From Paludibacter sp. (GTDB lineage Bacteria > Bacteroidota > Bacteroidia > Bacteroidales > Paludibacteraceae), in contig JAUSNQ010000005.1 in NCBI GenBank assembly GCA_030655595.1, forward strand, positions 1 to 8,219: a stretch of DNA of 8,219 nt, given 5' to 3'. A program made the position numbers and the translations under genes. How positions within the stretch are numbered: position 1 is the stretch's first letter; each line of letters begins with the position of its first letter. This document shows, in pieces, positions 1-6,856 of this stretch. Under the pieces are notes generated by a model. It ran no database searches. It worked only from the letters and a program-made list of their open reading frames with translations, and was not told the DNA's origin.

Positions 1-371
1 CTGACGAACTGATTCCCCCTGCCTGTTTTTGTCAGCCCGAAAATCTGCACTACGAAATCAGAAATTTAGTCATCAACAAACCTTTGCGACAGGAATATGC
101 CGCAAAACTGCATGATTTTGTAACTTCCCGCTGGTGCAACGCTGCCGTTGCTGAAAAATACATCCATATCATCAACGATAACATCCCGCAGGAGTGGATG
201 TACGATCCGAAAAAACTGCATTACTTCAAAGGATACGGCATCAGCAACGATAACCTGAAAGCTTTTTTGCGCAGCTACGTGATGCGCAACGGACTGAATG
301 CACTTTTTCTCGACGATATGCCTGAACTACAAGCGAAAATAACAGAATTCATTACCAAACAAAACGACTGA
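1..371 (+). CDS. C-terminal fragment of a probable glycosyltransferase (5' end outside window)
   Basis: The reading frame is open from the left edge (first whole codon at 3) to a TGA at 369-371, so this is the last ~122 residues of a gene that starts upstream. The TTG at 84 is not a credible start because the frame continues through it. The fragment has a conserved-looking stretch 'NKPLRQEYAAKLHDFV', then W...VAEKYIHII. This resembles the end of GT-B glycosyltransferases, where a helix with R..FV...W....VA..Y..I closes the fold. It is followed by a tail with IPQEW, GYGIS and a C-terminal PEL..KI.EF segment. The catalytic nucleotide-sugar binding part lies outside the window, so family and substrate cannot be told. 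No transmembrane segment is present in the visible part. A hairpin 110 bases downstream may end its transcript. The glycosyltransferase call rests on pattern resemblance only. Confidence 0.5.
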   Translation, partial: DELIPPACFCQPENLHYEIRNLVINKPLRQEYAAKLHDFVTSRWCNAAVAEKYIHIINDNIPQEWMYDPKKLHYFKGYGISNDNLKAFLRSYVMRNGLNALFLDDMPELQAKITEFITKQND

Positions 372-480
372 TTATGATTCAATAGTTTATATGAAATATA
401 ATGGTTTATGAGTTCTTCACAATTTCAGTCAGGAGGAAAGAAAAATTATCCGCATCGAGAAAGTCAGACGCCGAGCAGGA

Positions 481-516
481 AAATAAGCGGTAAAAATGAA
501 CAATATCCGCTTATTT
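481..516 (+). terminator. 10-bp perfect inverted repeat, possible terminator of the left-hand gene
   Basis: AAATAAGCGG at 481-490 is exactly reverse-complemented by CCGCTTATTT at 507-516, with a 16-base AT-rich loop. The GC-rich inner stem followed by TTATTT suits a factor-independent terminator for the upstream gene, whose stop is at 371. The long loop and the absence of a clean T-run leave doubt. A second, imperfect hairpin follows at 532-557: AATAA / TTATT outer arms and an inner GATGG-TTT-CTATC stem. Confidence 0.4.
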
Positions 517-571
517 CAACAAAATTGCAGAAATAAGATGGTTTCTATCTGCTTATTCTAAAATAAAAATT

Positions 572-579
572 TATATTTG
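572..579 (+). promoter_or_regulatory. Bacteroidota -7 box (TATATTTG) ahead of the AAA ATPase relic
   Basis: TATATTTG matches the known Bacteroidota sigma -7 consensus TAnnTTTG and lies 24 bases before the ATG at 604, a sensible leader length. I see no good TTTG -33 element at the expected distance; that area is taken up by an imperfect hairpin at 532-557. It is probably the surviving promoter of the now broken ATPase gene. Confidence 0.4.
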
Positions 580-603
580 CAATCGTATTTAAGGTCTGAT
601 ACC

Positions 604-913
604 ATGTTGCAAACTTCATATTTACAGGAACAAATACTGAACAGACTAAGGATGGATAATCCTTGGTGGACAACCCATTGTATTGACAACTACTTCGAAC
701 AGATGCAGCGACCAACGGGCAACAGCGTTTAAAATCTACCTTACTAATCCATCGTTGAGATGTGCGCTGTTTGAGCCAATTCAGCCCCAGGACGAAAAGA
801 TGGGCGACATGTTGGAAACCACCACTTTTGCACATTGGATAAGTCGCGAAAACGCAAGCCTGAAATCGGACTGTAAAAATAAGCAGGCTGAAACCGCCTT
901 ATTAATATTTTAG
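604..913 (+). pseudogene. Relic of a DUF4143-type AAA ATPase, internally deleted and frameshifted
   Basis: Two pieces of one protein family lie next to each other in different frames. The first, from ATG 604 to TAA 730-732, reads MLQTS...ILNRLRMDNPWWTT..IDNYFEQM, which is the typical N-terminus of the AAA ATPases that carry a DUF4143 domain (L.RL..DNPWW...I..Y). The second, in the +2 frame from about 722 to 838, reads 'FKIYLTNPSLRCALFEPI', then D-D/E, GDMLETTTFAHW, which matches the later DUF4143 part (YLTNPSLRCALF.P...DD...G..VET..F..W). The whole core between them, including Walker A and Walker B, is absent, so some 200 or more codons appear to have been lost at about 712-735. After the W at about 838 the family resemblance stops, and the frame runs on to TAG at 911-913. 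Intact members are about 380-400 residues and are thought to act as stand-alone ATPases, often linked to toxin-antitoxin or mobile regions. This copy cannot be functional. Confidence 0.75.
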
Positions 914-1025
914 TGTTTATAATGTTGAATTTCTGATAGATACAATGTGAAAATAAGAAATACCTGTATTGTCTCCAAGCAAAATAACAGTTATAAATCA
1001 ATTGGCAGAAAAATATTATCCGACT

Positions 1026-4000
1026 ATGGAACTCAAATCACTTAAACCCCGTTTGGCATTAAACAAAGCATTCCTGAAAGTTAAGCCAAACCGACCTGAA
1101 ATTGAATTGTTTAAAAAGAACCTGATTCGAATGATAGATACCATCAACGAATCGGAATCGGAGGAGTTCCATAAAAACGAGGTTTCGAAGTTCCTGCAAA
1201 ATACTTATTACACAACAAACCACTACATCAACACCAAAGACCGCAAGGATTTGGTAATTCACAATGGGAATGCCGCTAATAGTACGGTAGGTGTAATTAT
1301 CGAAGCTAAAAAACCGGTCAACAAAGCTGAGATGCTGAAGCCCGACAACATCAACACCAAGGCTTTTCAGGAACTGCTGCTCTATTATCTCCGCGAACGA
1401 ATCACCCATAAAAATCTCGAAATAAAGCATTTGATAGCCACTAATATTTATGAGTGGTATATTTTCGACGCTCAATTGTTTGAGAAGATTTTCGCACAAA
1501 ACAAATCGCTGGTGAAAAATTTCGTTGACTTTGAAGAAGGTCGCCTGGGTGGCAGCACCACCGATTTCTTTTATTCCGAAATTGCAGCTCCGGCCATATC
1601 AGCCATTGGTCAGGACATCAGCTTTACCTATTTCGATATTCGCGATTACGAAAAACCGCTTCGCAACGATAACCCGAAAGATGATACCCTGCTGATTGCA
1701 TTGTATAAATTACTGTCGCCACAGCATTTGCTGAAACAGCCTTTTGCCAACGACAGCAATACCCTCGACAAGGCATTTTATACCGAACTGCTGCACATGA
1801 TTGGGCTGACAGAAATCAAAGAAGGCAGTAAAAAACTGATTCAGCGCAAAAAGGAAGGTGAACGCAATGCCGGTTCGTTGCTCGAAAGTGCCATACTGCA
1901 ATTGGATAATCTCGACAAGATTACCCGGCTCAATAAGCCATCGCTGTTTGGCAATAGTTACGACGAACGTTTGTTTAACGTAGCGTTGGAGCTGAGCATC
2001 ACCTGGGTGAACCGCATTCTTTTCCTGAAATTATTGGAAGCACAACTCATCAAGTATCACAAAGGCGACAAGTCATTTGCCTTCCTGAATACCGACAAAG
2101 TAAAGAATTTCGATGACCTGAATACATTGTTTTTTCAGGTGTTGGCCAAAAGGACCGATGAACGCTCCGAAGCTGTCATGAAATTATTTGCCGATGTGCC
2201 TTACCTGAACAGTTCCCTGTTCGAGCCATCTGAAATTGAACACAGTTGTCTTTTTATCAGTCAGTTGGCCGACAGCAACATTTCCATCCTTTCCAATACC
2301 GTTATTAAAGACAATACCGGAAAAAAGCGAACCGGCGAAATGCCTGTCGTGGAGTATATCTTCGAATTTCTGAATGCCTACGATTTCAGCAGCGAGGGCA
2401 GCGAAGAAATTCAGGAAGACAACAAACGGCTAATCAATGCGTCGGTGCTTGGGTTGATATTCGAAAAGATAAACGGTTACAAGGACGGTTCGTTTTTTAC
2501 GCCCGGATTTATCACCATGTATATGTGTCGCGAAACCATCCGGCGTGCTGTGCTGCAAAAATTCAACGACACCAAAGGTTGGAACTGCAATGAATTCGGC
2601 GAACTATACGATAAAATTGATGCCGGCACAGAGGCACGACTCGAAGCCAACACCATCATCAACAACCTCCGGATATGCGACCCGGCAGTAGGTTCGGGGC
2701 ATTTTTTGGTATCGGCGCTCAACGAGATGATAGCCATCAAGAGCGAACTCCGTATTTTGCAGGACCGGGAAGGCAAGCGACTGAAAGAATACAATGTGCA
2801 AGTTGAGAATGATGAATTGGTGGTGACCGACGACGACGGATTGCTTTTCGAGTACAACCCCAACAGCAAGGAAAGTCAGCGTGTGCAGGAAACCCTTTTC
2901 CACGAAAAGCAAACCATCATCGAAAATTGTCTGTTCGGCGTGGACATCAACCCCAATTCGGTGAAGATATGCCGGTTGCGGTTGTGGATTGAATTGTTGA
3001 AAAATGCGTATTACCGTACAACCGATGTTCTTGAGACAAGTCATGCCTTGTCTCTACAGGGAAACCGCGAATTGGAAACGCTGCCGAACATCGATATCAA
3101 TATCAAATGTGGAAATTCGTTGATCAGCCGGTATGCATTGGATGCCGACATCAAAAAGGCACTAAAACGCAGTAAGTGGACGATTGACAGTTACCGGTTG
3201 GCCGTGATGCAATACCGCAACGCCCGCAGCAAGGATGAGAAACGCGAAATGGAACGCCTGATTGCCAGCATCAAAAACGATTTCGAAAGCGAAGTAGCTT
3301 TGAACGACAAAAGGGTAATGCAACTCAACATCCTGCGGGGCGAATTATACAACCTGAGCAACCAAACCTCTCTTTTCGATATGAGTAAGGCCGAAAAAGC
3401 CAAGTTCAACAAAGCTGTAGCCGAAAAAACGACCAAAATAAACAAACTCGAAACAGAACTGGATGAAATCCGCAACAACAAAATTTACGAAAATGCCTTT
3501 GAGTGGAGGTTTGAGTTTCCGGAAGTGCTGAATGATGAAGGGGGATTTGTGGGGTTTGATGTGGTGATTGGGAATCCGCCGTATATTCTTGTACAAGACC
3601 TAGGCAATATTGATGTTTTTGCATTTTATAAAAGCAACTATAATACAGCAGTTTATAAAATAGACACATATGCGTTATTCTATGAAAAAGGAATAGATAT
3701 TCTATCAGAGAAAGGAAAATTAGGATTTATTACACCAAATACTCTTCTAAAAAATAAACATGCAAAAGAACTTCGATTATTGCTTTTGTCCTTTTCAATA
3801 GATGAAATTATTAATTTTTATAAACAAGTCTTCGATGATGCTTCTGTAGATACTCTTATTTTGTTTTTAACTAAGGAAACTCCTCATATGGAACATTCAT
3901 TTATGTTTTATCCATATAAAGATAATATGACAGATCTATATGCAACAAATAAAGTTAAACACAATCAAAATCAGTTTTTAAAAGACAATTTTGAGATAAT

Positions 4001-4130
4001 ACTAGAAATTGACGGCAATGTTGGAAGATTATTAGGTAAGATTGAGTGTAATACAAAACCATTAAAACAATTTGGCAGATCATACTTTGGTATTCAAACC
4101 TACGATAGGAAAATCTATGAAACTGTTTAA
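1026..4130 (+). CDS. Eco57I-like restriction-modification protein (nuclease plus N6-adenine methyltransferase), 3'-truncated by an IS
   Basis: This would be a single-chain enzyme that methylates adenine in its target and cuts unmodified DNA. I chose ATG 1026 because the protein then begins MELKSLKPRLALNKAFLKV, the usual N-terminus of this family; TTG 969 would add 19 unrelated residues. Numbering from 1026, D75 in KDLVIHNG and E93-A-K95 in VIIEAKKP form a PD-(D/E)XK nuclease site. Methyltransferase motif I is DPAVGSGHFL at 552-561 and the catalytic motif IV is NPPY at 850-853. A charged helical segment (about 725-825) separates the two motifs, as is usual for the family. After NPPY the DNA becomes very AT-rich and encodes the start of a target-recognition region (DTYALFYEKGI, GKLGFITPNTLLKN). 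The frame ends FGIQTYDRKIY and then ETV-stop, and these last codons come from the IS inverted repeat at 4119. About 1034 residues remain. Most of the C-terminal recognition domain is missing, so specificity and probably activity are lost. A palindromic repeat inserted in frame at about codons 670-677 has not broken the gene. No partner gene is nearby, which fits a solitary type IIG-like enzyme. Confidence 0.85.
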   Translation: MELKSLKPRLALNKAFLKVKPNRPEIELFKKNLIRMIDTINESESEEFHKNEVSKFLQNTYYTTNHYINTKDRKDLVIHNGNAANSTVGVIIEAKKPVNKAEMLKPDNINTKAFQELLLYYLRERITHKNLEIKHLIATNIYEWYIFDAQLFEKIFAQNKSLVKNFVDFEEGRLGGSTTDFFYSEIAAPAISAIGQDISFTYFDIRDYEKPLRNDNPKDDTLLIALYKLLSPQHLLKQPFANDSNTLDKAFYTELLHMIGLTEIKEGSKKLIQRKKEGERNAGSLLESAILQLDNLDKITRLNKPSLFGNSYDERLFNVALELSITWVNRILFLKLLEAQLIKYHKGDKSFAFLNTDKVKNFDDLNTLFFQVLAKRTDERSEAVMKLFADVPYLNSSLFEPSEIEHSCLFISQLADSNISILSNTVIKDNTGKKRTGEMPVVEYIFEFLNAYDFSSEGSEEIQEDNKRLINASVLGLIFEKINGYKDGSFFTPGFITMYMCRETIRRAVLQKFNDTKGWNCNEFGELYDKIDAGTEARLEANTIINNLRICDPAVGSGHFLVSALNEMIAIKSELRILQDREGKRLKEYNVQVENDELVVTDDDGLLFEYNPNSKESQRVQETLFHEKQTIIENCLFGVDINPNSVKICRLRLWIELLKNAYYRTTDVLETSHALSLQGNRELETLPNIDINIKCGNSLISRYALDADIKKALKRSKWTIDSYRLAVMQYRNARSKDEKREMERLIASIKNDFESEVALNDKRVMQLNILRGELYNLSNQTSLFDMSKAEKAKFNKAVAEKTTKINKLETELDEIRNNKIYENAFEWRFEFPEVLNDEGGFVGFDVVIGNPPYILVQDLGNIDVFAFYKSNYNTAVYKIDTYALFYEKGIDILSEKGKLGFITPNTLLKNKHAKELRLLLLSFSIDEIINFYKQVFDDASVDTLILFLTKETPHMEHSFMFYPYKDNMTDLYATNKVKHNQNQFLKDNFEIILEIDGNVGRLLGKIECNTKPLKQFGRSYFGIQTYDRKIYETV
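3033..3054 (+). repeat. Palindromic repeat inserted in frame in the methyltransferase gene
   Basis: GAGACAAG (3033-3040) and CTTGTCTC (3047-3054) are perfect reverse complements around TCATGC. A single change (T3041 to G) would make the full 22 bases a perfect palindrome centred on CATG. It is followed by TACAGG. From memory, palindromes of the type GTAGAGACAAGGCATGC and its complement are dispersed repeats in Bacteroidota genomes. It encodes LETSHALSL within a stretch (about TTDVLETSHALSLQGNR) between AYY and ELETLPNIDINIKCGNSL, which I remember as closely spaced in relatives. The reading frame is preserved. Confidence 0.6.
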
Positions 4131-4138
4131 AAAATAAT
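4119..4138 (+). repeat. Left terminal inverted repeat of the IS5-family element
   Basis: GAAACTGTTTAAAAAATAAT is perfectly inverted at 4979-4998. Its first 12 bases supply the last codons (E, T, V) and the TAA stop of the truncated restriction-modification gene. Confidence 0.9.
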
Positions 4139-4139
4139 A

Positions 4140-4901
4140 TTAAAGTCTATTTAGCATTAGTTTAATCATTGCTAAACGTATCATATTCTCGCTTGTGTCA
4201 GTAAGAAATTCGAAATCTTTAGAAAGCCTTCGATAACTTTCAAACCAAGCAAAAGTTCTTTCAACTACCCATCTTTTGGGTATAACTTGAAATTTAGGCG
4301 AATCATCCTTTCGAAGAATAACTTCGAGAATTAAGCCGAAGGAAATCTTGGTGTTTTCAATTAATTCACCACGATAACCACCATCAGCAATAATTTTGAT
4401 TAGTCTATTAAAACGATCTTTCAATAATTGGATTACTTTATTTGCTGACTTGCTATCATGCTCATTTGCAGCATGAACAACAACAGCCAAAAGCAAACCT
4501 AAGGTATCAACTATGATATGTCTTTTACGACCTTTGGTTTTCTTGCCACCGTCAATACCACGACAAATACCGCCACTGCGGGTTGTTTTTACGGATTGAC
4601 TGTCAATAAGACCCAAGCTGGGCGATTTGTCTTTACCTGCTTTAATACGTACTTTGTCACGAAGGTGTTCGTGAATTAGTTCAATAGTTCCTTTATGCTT
4701 CCAAACAGTGAAATAGTAATAAACTGTTTCCCAAGGTGGAAAACTTAGTGGAATCATACGCCATTGACAGCCCGTTTTAAGCAAATAGAAGATACCATCA
4801 AATATATCTCGAATTTTATATTTTCGAGGGCGTTTGTCGTTTAAAAGGTCATCTACTATGTTCCATTGACTATCAGTGAGGTTGGTTGGATACGTTTTCA
4901 T
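4140..4901 (-). CDS. IS5-family DDE transposase
   Basis: This is a 253-residue transposase that would cut and join the ends of the surrounding IS. The N-terminal third (LTDSQWNIVDDLL, then KTGCQWRMIP and FPPWETVYYYF) is the DUF4096-type domain typical of IS5-family enzymes. The catalytic triad of the RNase H-like fold is visible: D100 in GLIDSQSVKT, D173 in IIADGGYRGE and E214 in WVVERTFAWF. The arginine/lysine-rich KKTKGRKRHI segment just after the first D is also usual. The gene is complete, from ATG (complement of 4899-4901) to a stop two bases inside the left inverted repeat, and no frameshift is needed for expression. It runs opposite to the gene it interrupts. A weak -7-like TAACTTTA lies in its 97-base leader (complement of about 4925-4932); I do not call it as a promoter. 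Confidence 0.93.
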   Translation of the reverse strand: MKTYPTNLTDSQWNIVDDLLNDKRPRKYKIRDIFDGIFYLLKTGCQWRMIPLSFPPWETVYYYFTVWKHKGTIELIHEHLRDKVRIKAGKDKSPSLGLIDSQSVKTTRSGGICRGIDGGKKTKGRKRHIIVDTLGLLLAVVVHAANEHDSKSANKVIQLLKDRFNRLIKIIADGGYRGELIENTKISFGLILEVILRKDDSPKFQVIPKRWVVERTFAWFESYRRLSKDFEFLTDTSENMIRLAMIKLMLNRL

Positions 4902-4978
4902 TTCTCTTTATGTGTTTGATTTCCATAAAGTTACGAAATAACTTCCAACTAAACAACTGATAGTCAGTTTATATTCAC

Positions 4979-4998
4979 ATTATTTTTTAAACAGTTTC
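4979..4998 (-). repeat. Right terminal inverted repeat of the IS5-family element
   Basis: Reading on the - strand this is GAAACTGTTTAAAAAATAAT, identical over 20 bases to the left end. The two ends diverge immediately inward. Confidence 0.9.
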
Positions 4999-5091
4999 TA
5001 AATATATTGGATATTTTTTCAAGTAGTTTGAATATGTGAATTATGTAAGCTATATCGAAAGATATGTAACGCTTTACTAAAAAAAACACAA

Positions 5092-5099
5092 TAATTTTG
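5092..5099 (+). promoter_or_regulatory. Bacteroidota -7 box (TAATTTTG) for the mla operon
   Basis: TAATTTTG fits TAnnTTTG and sits 46 bases before the mlaE ATG at 5146, in the 147-base gap between the IS and the operon. A clear -33 TTTG is not seen; TTTA at 5073-5076 is a poor and closely spaced substitute. A small hairpin with a GAAA loop (ATATC 5052-5056, GATAT 5061-5065) lies just upstream. This is the only promoter-like site before the operon, so the IS landed close to it without removing it. Confidence 0.45.
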
Positions 5100-5145
5100 T
5101 CCGAAAATTACGAATACAGAAAACCGACTACATTTTTAACACAAA

Positions 5146-6009
5146 ATGAAAAGAATCAAACCAATAATTAAGCCGATCATTAGTGTCATTCCAAAGATTA
5201 AAACTGTAACTGAAAAATCGATCTACAGACTGAGTGAAAAAACTTTAGAAAAGTCCCAAATAGCAAACAGTTTTTTTATAGATGTTGCCAATGTTTGTTT
5301 GTTTGTTGCACGTTTTTTTAAGGAATCATTTTCTCTCAGGCAAGAATACAGAGAATTTTTCTATCAATGTTTTAGAATTGGATATAAGTCTTTACCGCTT
5401 ATTTCGGTTACTGGTGGCATTATGGGTTTGGTACTTACCATCCAGTCACGCCCTGTCTTGGTCGATTTTGGTGCAGAGAGTATGCTTCCCGCCATGGTGG
5501 CAGTTTCTTTAATCCGGGAGATTGGTCCGGTAGTGACCGGTTTAATTTGCGCCGGCAAAATAGCTTCAGGCATGGGAGCCGAATTGGGATCTATGAAAGT
5601 GACCGAACAAATTGAAGCGATGGAAGTCTCATCAACAAATCCCATGAAGTTTTTAGTTGTCACGAGGGTGTGGGCAGCAACATTGATGATACCTATTTTG
5701 GTATTATATGCTGATGCGTTAGGAATAGTCGGAAGTTGGATTGGTGCCAATATACAAGGTGAGGTATCGTTTTATTTATTTATTTCACAGGCGTTTGGTG
5801 TAGTTAAATTTATTGATCTATTTCCGGCAATCATCAAAACATTCTTTTTCGGAGCTGTCATAGGCATGGTTGGTTGTTATAAAGGTTATAATGCCGGTCG
5901 TGGAACTGAAAGTGTGGGAGTTGCCGCAAATTCTGCTGTTGTTGTTGCATCATTACTTTTGCTGATTGTTGACGTGATAGCCGTACAAATAACCGATATG
6001 ATGACGTAA
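5146..6009 (+). CDS. mlaE: MlaE-family ABC transporter permease
   Basis: This is the inner-membrane permease of an MCE-type lipid transporter, the channel through which MlaF drives phospholipid movement to or from the MCE protein MlaD. Residues 84-100 (SVTGGIMGLVLTIQS) start the first conserved membrane helix. The family signature follows at 122-160: REIGPVVTGLICAGKIASGM and then AELGSMKVTEQIEAME, with the conserved E-x-G, AG+ and EQIEA elements. Further hydrophobic segments lie at about 168-190, 232-248 and 262-284, and a conserved GCYKGYNAGRGTESVG loop precedes the last helix. At 287 residues it is longer than the usual 245-265, because of a basic N-terminal extension (MKRIKPIIKPI...). The ATG at 5146 is the first in frame and has a reasonable leader, though a later start is possible. 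The gene is intact, unlike the two that follow it 34 and 847 bases downstream. Confidence 0.92.
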   Translation: MKRIKPIIKPIISVIPKIKTVTEKSIYRLSEKTLEKSQIANSFFIDVANVCLFVARFFKESFSLRQEYREFFYQCFRIGYKSLPLISVTGGIMGLVLTIQSRPVLVDFGAESMLPAMVAVSLIREIGPVVTGLICAGKIASGMGAELGSMKVTEQIEAMEVSSTNPMKFLVVTRVWAATLMIPILVLYADALGIVGSWIGANIQGEVSFYLFISQAFGVVKFIDLFPAIIKTFFFGAVIGMVGCYKGYNAGRGTESVGVAANSAVVVASLLLLIVDVIAVQITDMMT

Positions 6010-6043
6010 TTTTAACTAGATTTCAACAAAAATATTAGAAAGT

Positions 6044-6829
6044 ATGATGGAAACAAGTCAAGAGGCTTCAATAAATAAAGACCAATTACAATCAGATAAC
6101 AAGAACGTGATTATTGATATCAATAATCTTGAAGTAGCATTCGGCACATTATCAATATTAAAAGATGTGACTTTAAAGCTCTATGAAGGTGAAAACTTGG
6201 TGATACTCGGGAAATCAGGCTCCGGCAAATCGGTATTAATTAAATGCATTGTCGCCTTGTTAAATTCGACAGGAGGGCGTATTGAGGTATTTGGAGAAAA
6301 TGTCAATAAACTGGATAGGCATGGTTTGAGTGAGATGAGAAAAAAAATTGGATTTCTTTTTCAGAGCGGAGCGCTTTATGATTCCATGACGGTAAAACAA
6401 AATCTCCAGTTTGTTTTACAGAGAATAAAAAGAAAATTAAAGCAAAAGGAAATTGACGAACAAATAATCGAAGTTCTGGAAAACGTGGGTTTAGCAAATG
6501 CCATAGATAAAATGCCGTCAGAGCTATCTGGAGGGATGCGTAAGCGCATCAGTCTGGCTCGAACCATTATTGTTAATCCGTCGATTATGATTTTCGATTA
6601 ACCAACTACCGGACTCGATCCGTTAACGTCGGATGAAATCAGTGCACTGATCAACAAAGTACAGGAAAAGTACAAAACATCGTCTATGATCATCACGCAC
6701 GATATCAATTGTGTTCGTGCGACTGCCGATCGCATTTTGATGTTGCAGGATGGTGTAATCTATATGGAAGGGACATTGAAAGATTATGAAACTTCGAAGG
6801 ACCCTTTAATACAAGCATTTTTTAAATAA
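6044..6829 (+). pseudogene. mlaF: MlaF-family ABC ATPase with an in-frame TAA at the Walker B glutamate
   Basis: This would be the cytoplasmic ATPase powering MlaE. In the 261-codon frame the motifs are: Walker A GKSGSGKS (56-63), Q-loop Q107 in GFLFQSGALYDSMTV, signature LSGGM (161-165), Walker B IMIFD (181-185), then a stop TAA at 6599-6601 as codon 186, D-loop PTTGLDP (187-193) and H-loop H219 in MIITHD. The frame ends normally at TAA 6827-6829 after QAFFK. In relatives Walker B reads FDEPT, so TAA replaces the catalytic glutamate codon, and one G-to-T change from GAA would explain it. The 75 codons after the stop stay open and well conserved, so the lesion is recent or is a sequencing error. 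If real, the 185-residue product lacks the catalytic glutamate, D-loop and H-loop and could not hydrolyse ATP normally. TAA ends other genes in this window, so codon reassignment is not a likely explanation. ATG 6044 is followed at once by ATG 6047; either may be the start. Confidence 0.9.
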
Positions 6830-6856
6830 TTATTGAATCAACTTAACACAAACAAT

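Larger units (their letters stand above)
4119..4998 (-). mobile_element. IS5-family insertion sequence, 880 bp
   Basis: The element is bounded by 20-bp perfect terminal inverted repeats, GAAACTGTTTAAAAAATAAT at 4119-4138 and its reverse complement at 4979-4998. It carries one transposase on the - strand that fills most of its length. Size, single DDE gene and short ends fit the IS5 family, probably the IS427/IS1031 side. The left flank reads ATCTAT and the right flank TAAATA. There is no clean target-site duplication (TAT versus TAA at best), and the interrupted restriction gene does not continue on the right. This suggests that an adjacent deletion or rearrangement followed insertion. The element looks intact and possibly still active. 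Confidence 0.9.

Noticed and set aside
427..486. Short peptide SQEERKIIRIEKVRRRAGK ending at TAA 484
   Set aside because: It is only about 19 codons with no start codon and no family I recognise; a chance frame or an unidentifiable remnant.
878..910. Possible terminator after the ATPase relic (AATAAG...CTTATT followed by AATATTTT)
   Set aside because: The stem has internal mismatches and alternative pairings, so it is not firm enough for its own entry.
969..1025. TTG 969 as start of the restriction-modification protein
   Set aside because: The family N-terminus MELKSLKPRLALNKAF begins at ATG 1026; the 19 extra residues are not typical and TTG is a rare start here.
2477..3044. Two overlapping - strand open frames of 130 and 146 codons
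   Set aside because: They lie antisense to the conserved methyltransferase core (motif I region), look low in complexity and have no family signature.
4115..5002. Target-site duplication of the IS
   Set aside because: The flanks CTAT (left) and TAAA (right) share no clean adjacent 2-4 base direct repeat.
5052..5065. ATATC-GAAA-GATAT hairpin upstream of mlaE
   Set aside because: A five-base AT-rich stem is common by chance in this sequence; mentioned only as context to the promoter box.
5364..5750. Open frame of 128 codons on the - strand within mlaE
   Set aside because: It lies fully opposite a well-conserved MlaE permease and shows no recognisable motif; it is a shadow of that gene.
6599..6601. 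TAA as a recoded or reassigned sense codon in mlaF
   Set aside because: TAA ends mlaE, mlaD, the barrel gene and mlaF itself, and there is no recoding element visible; mutation or error is simpler.
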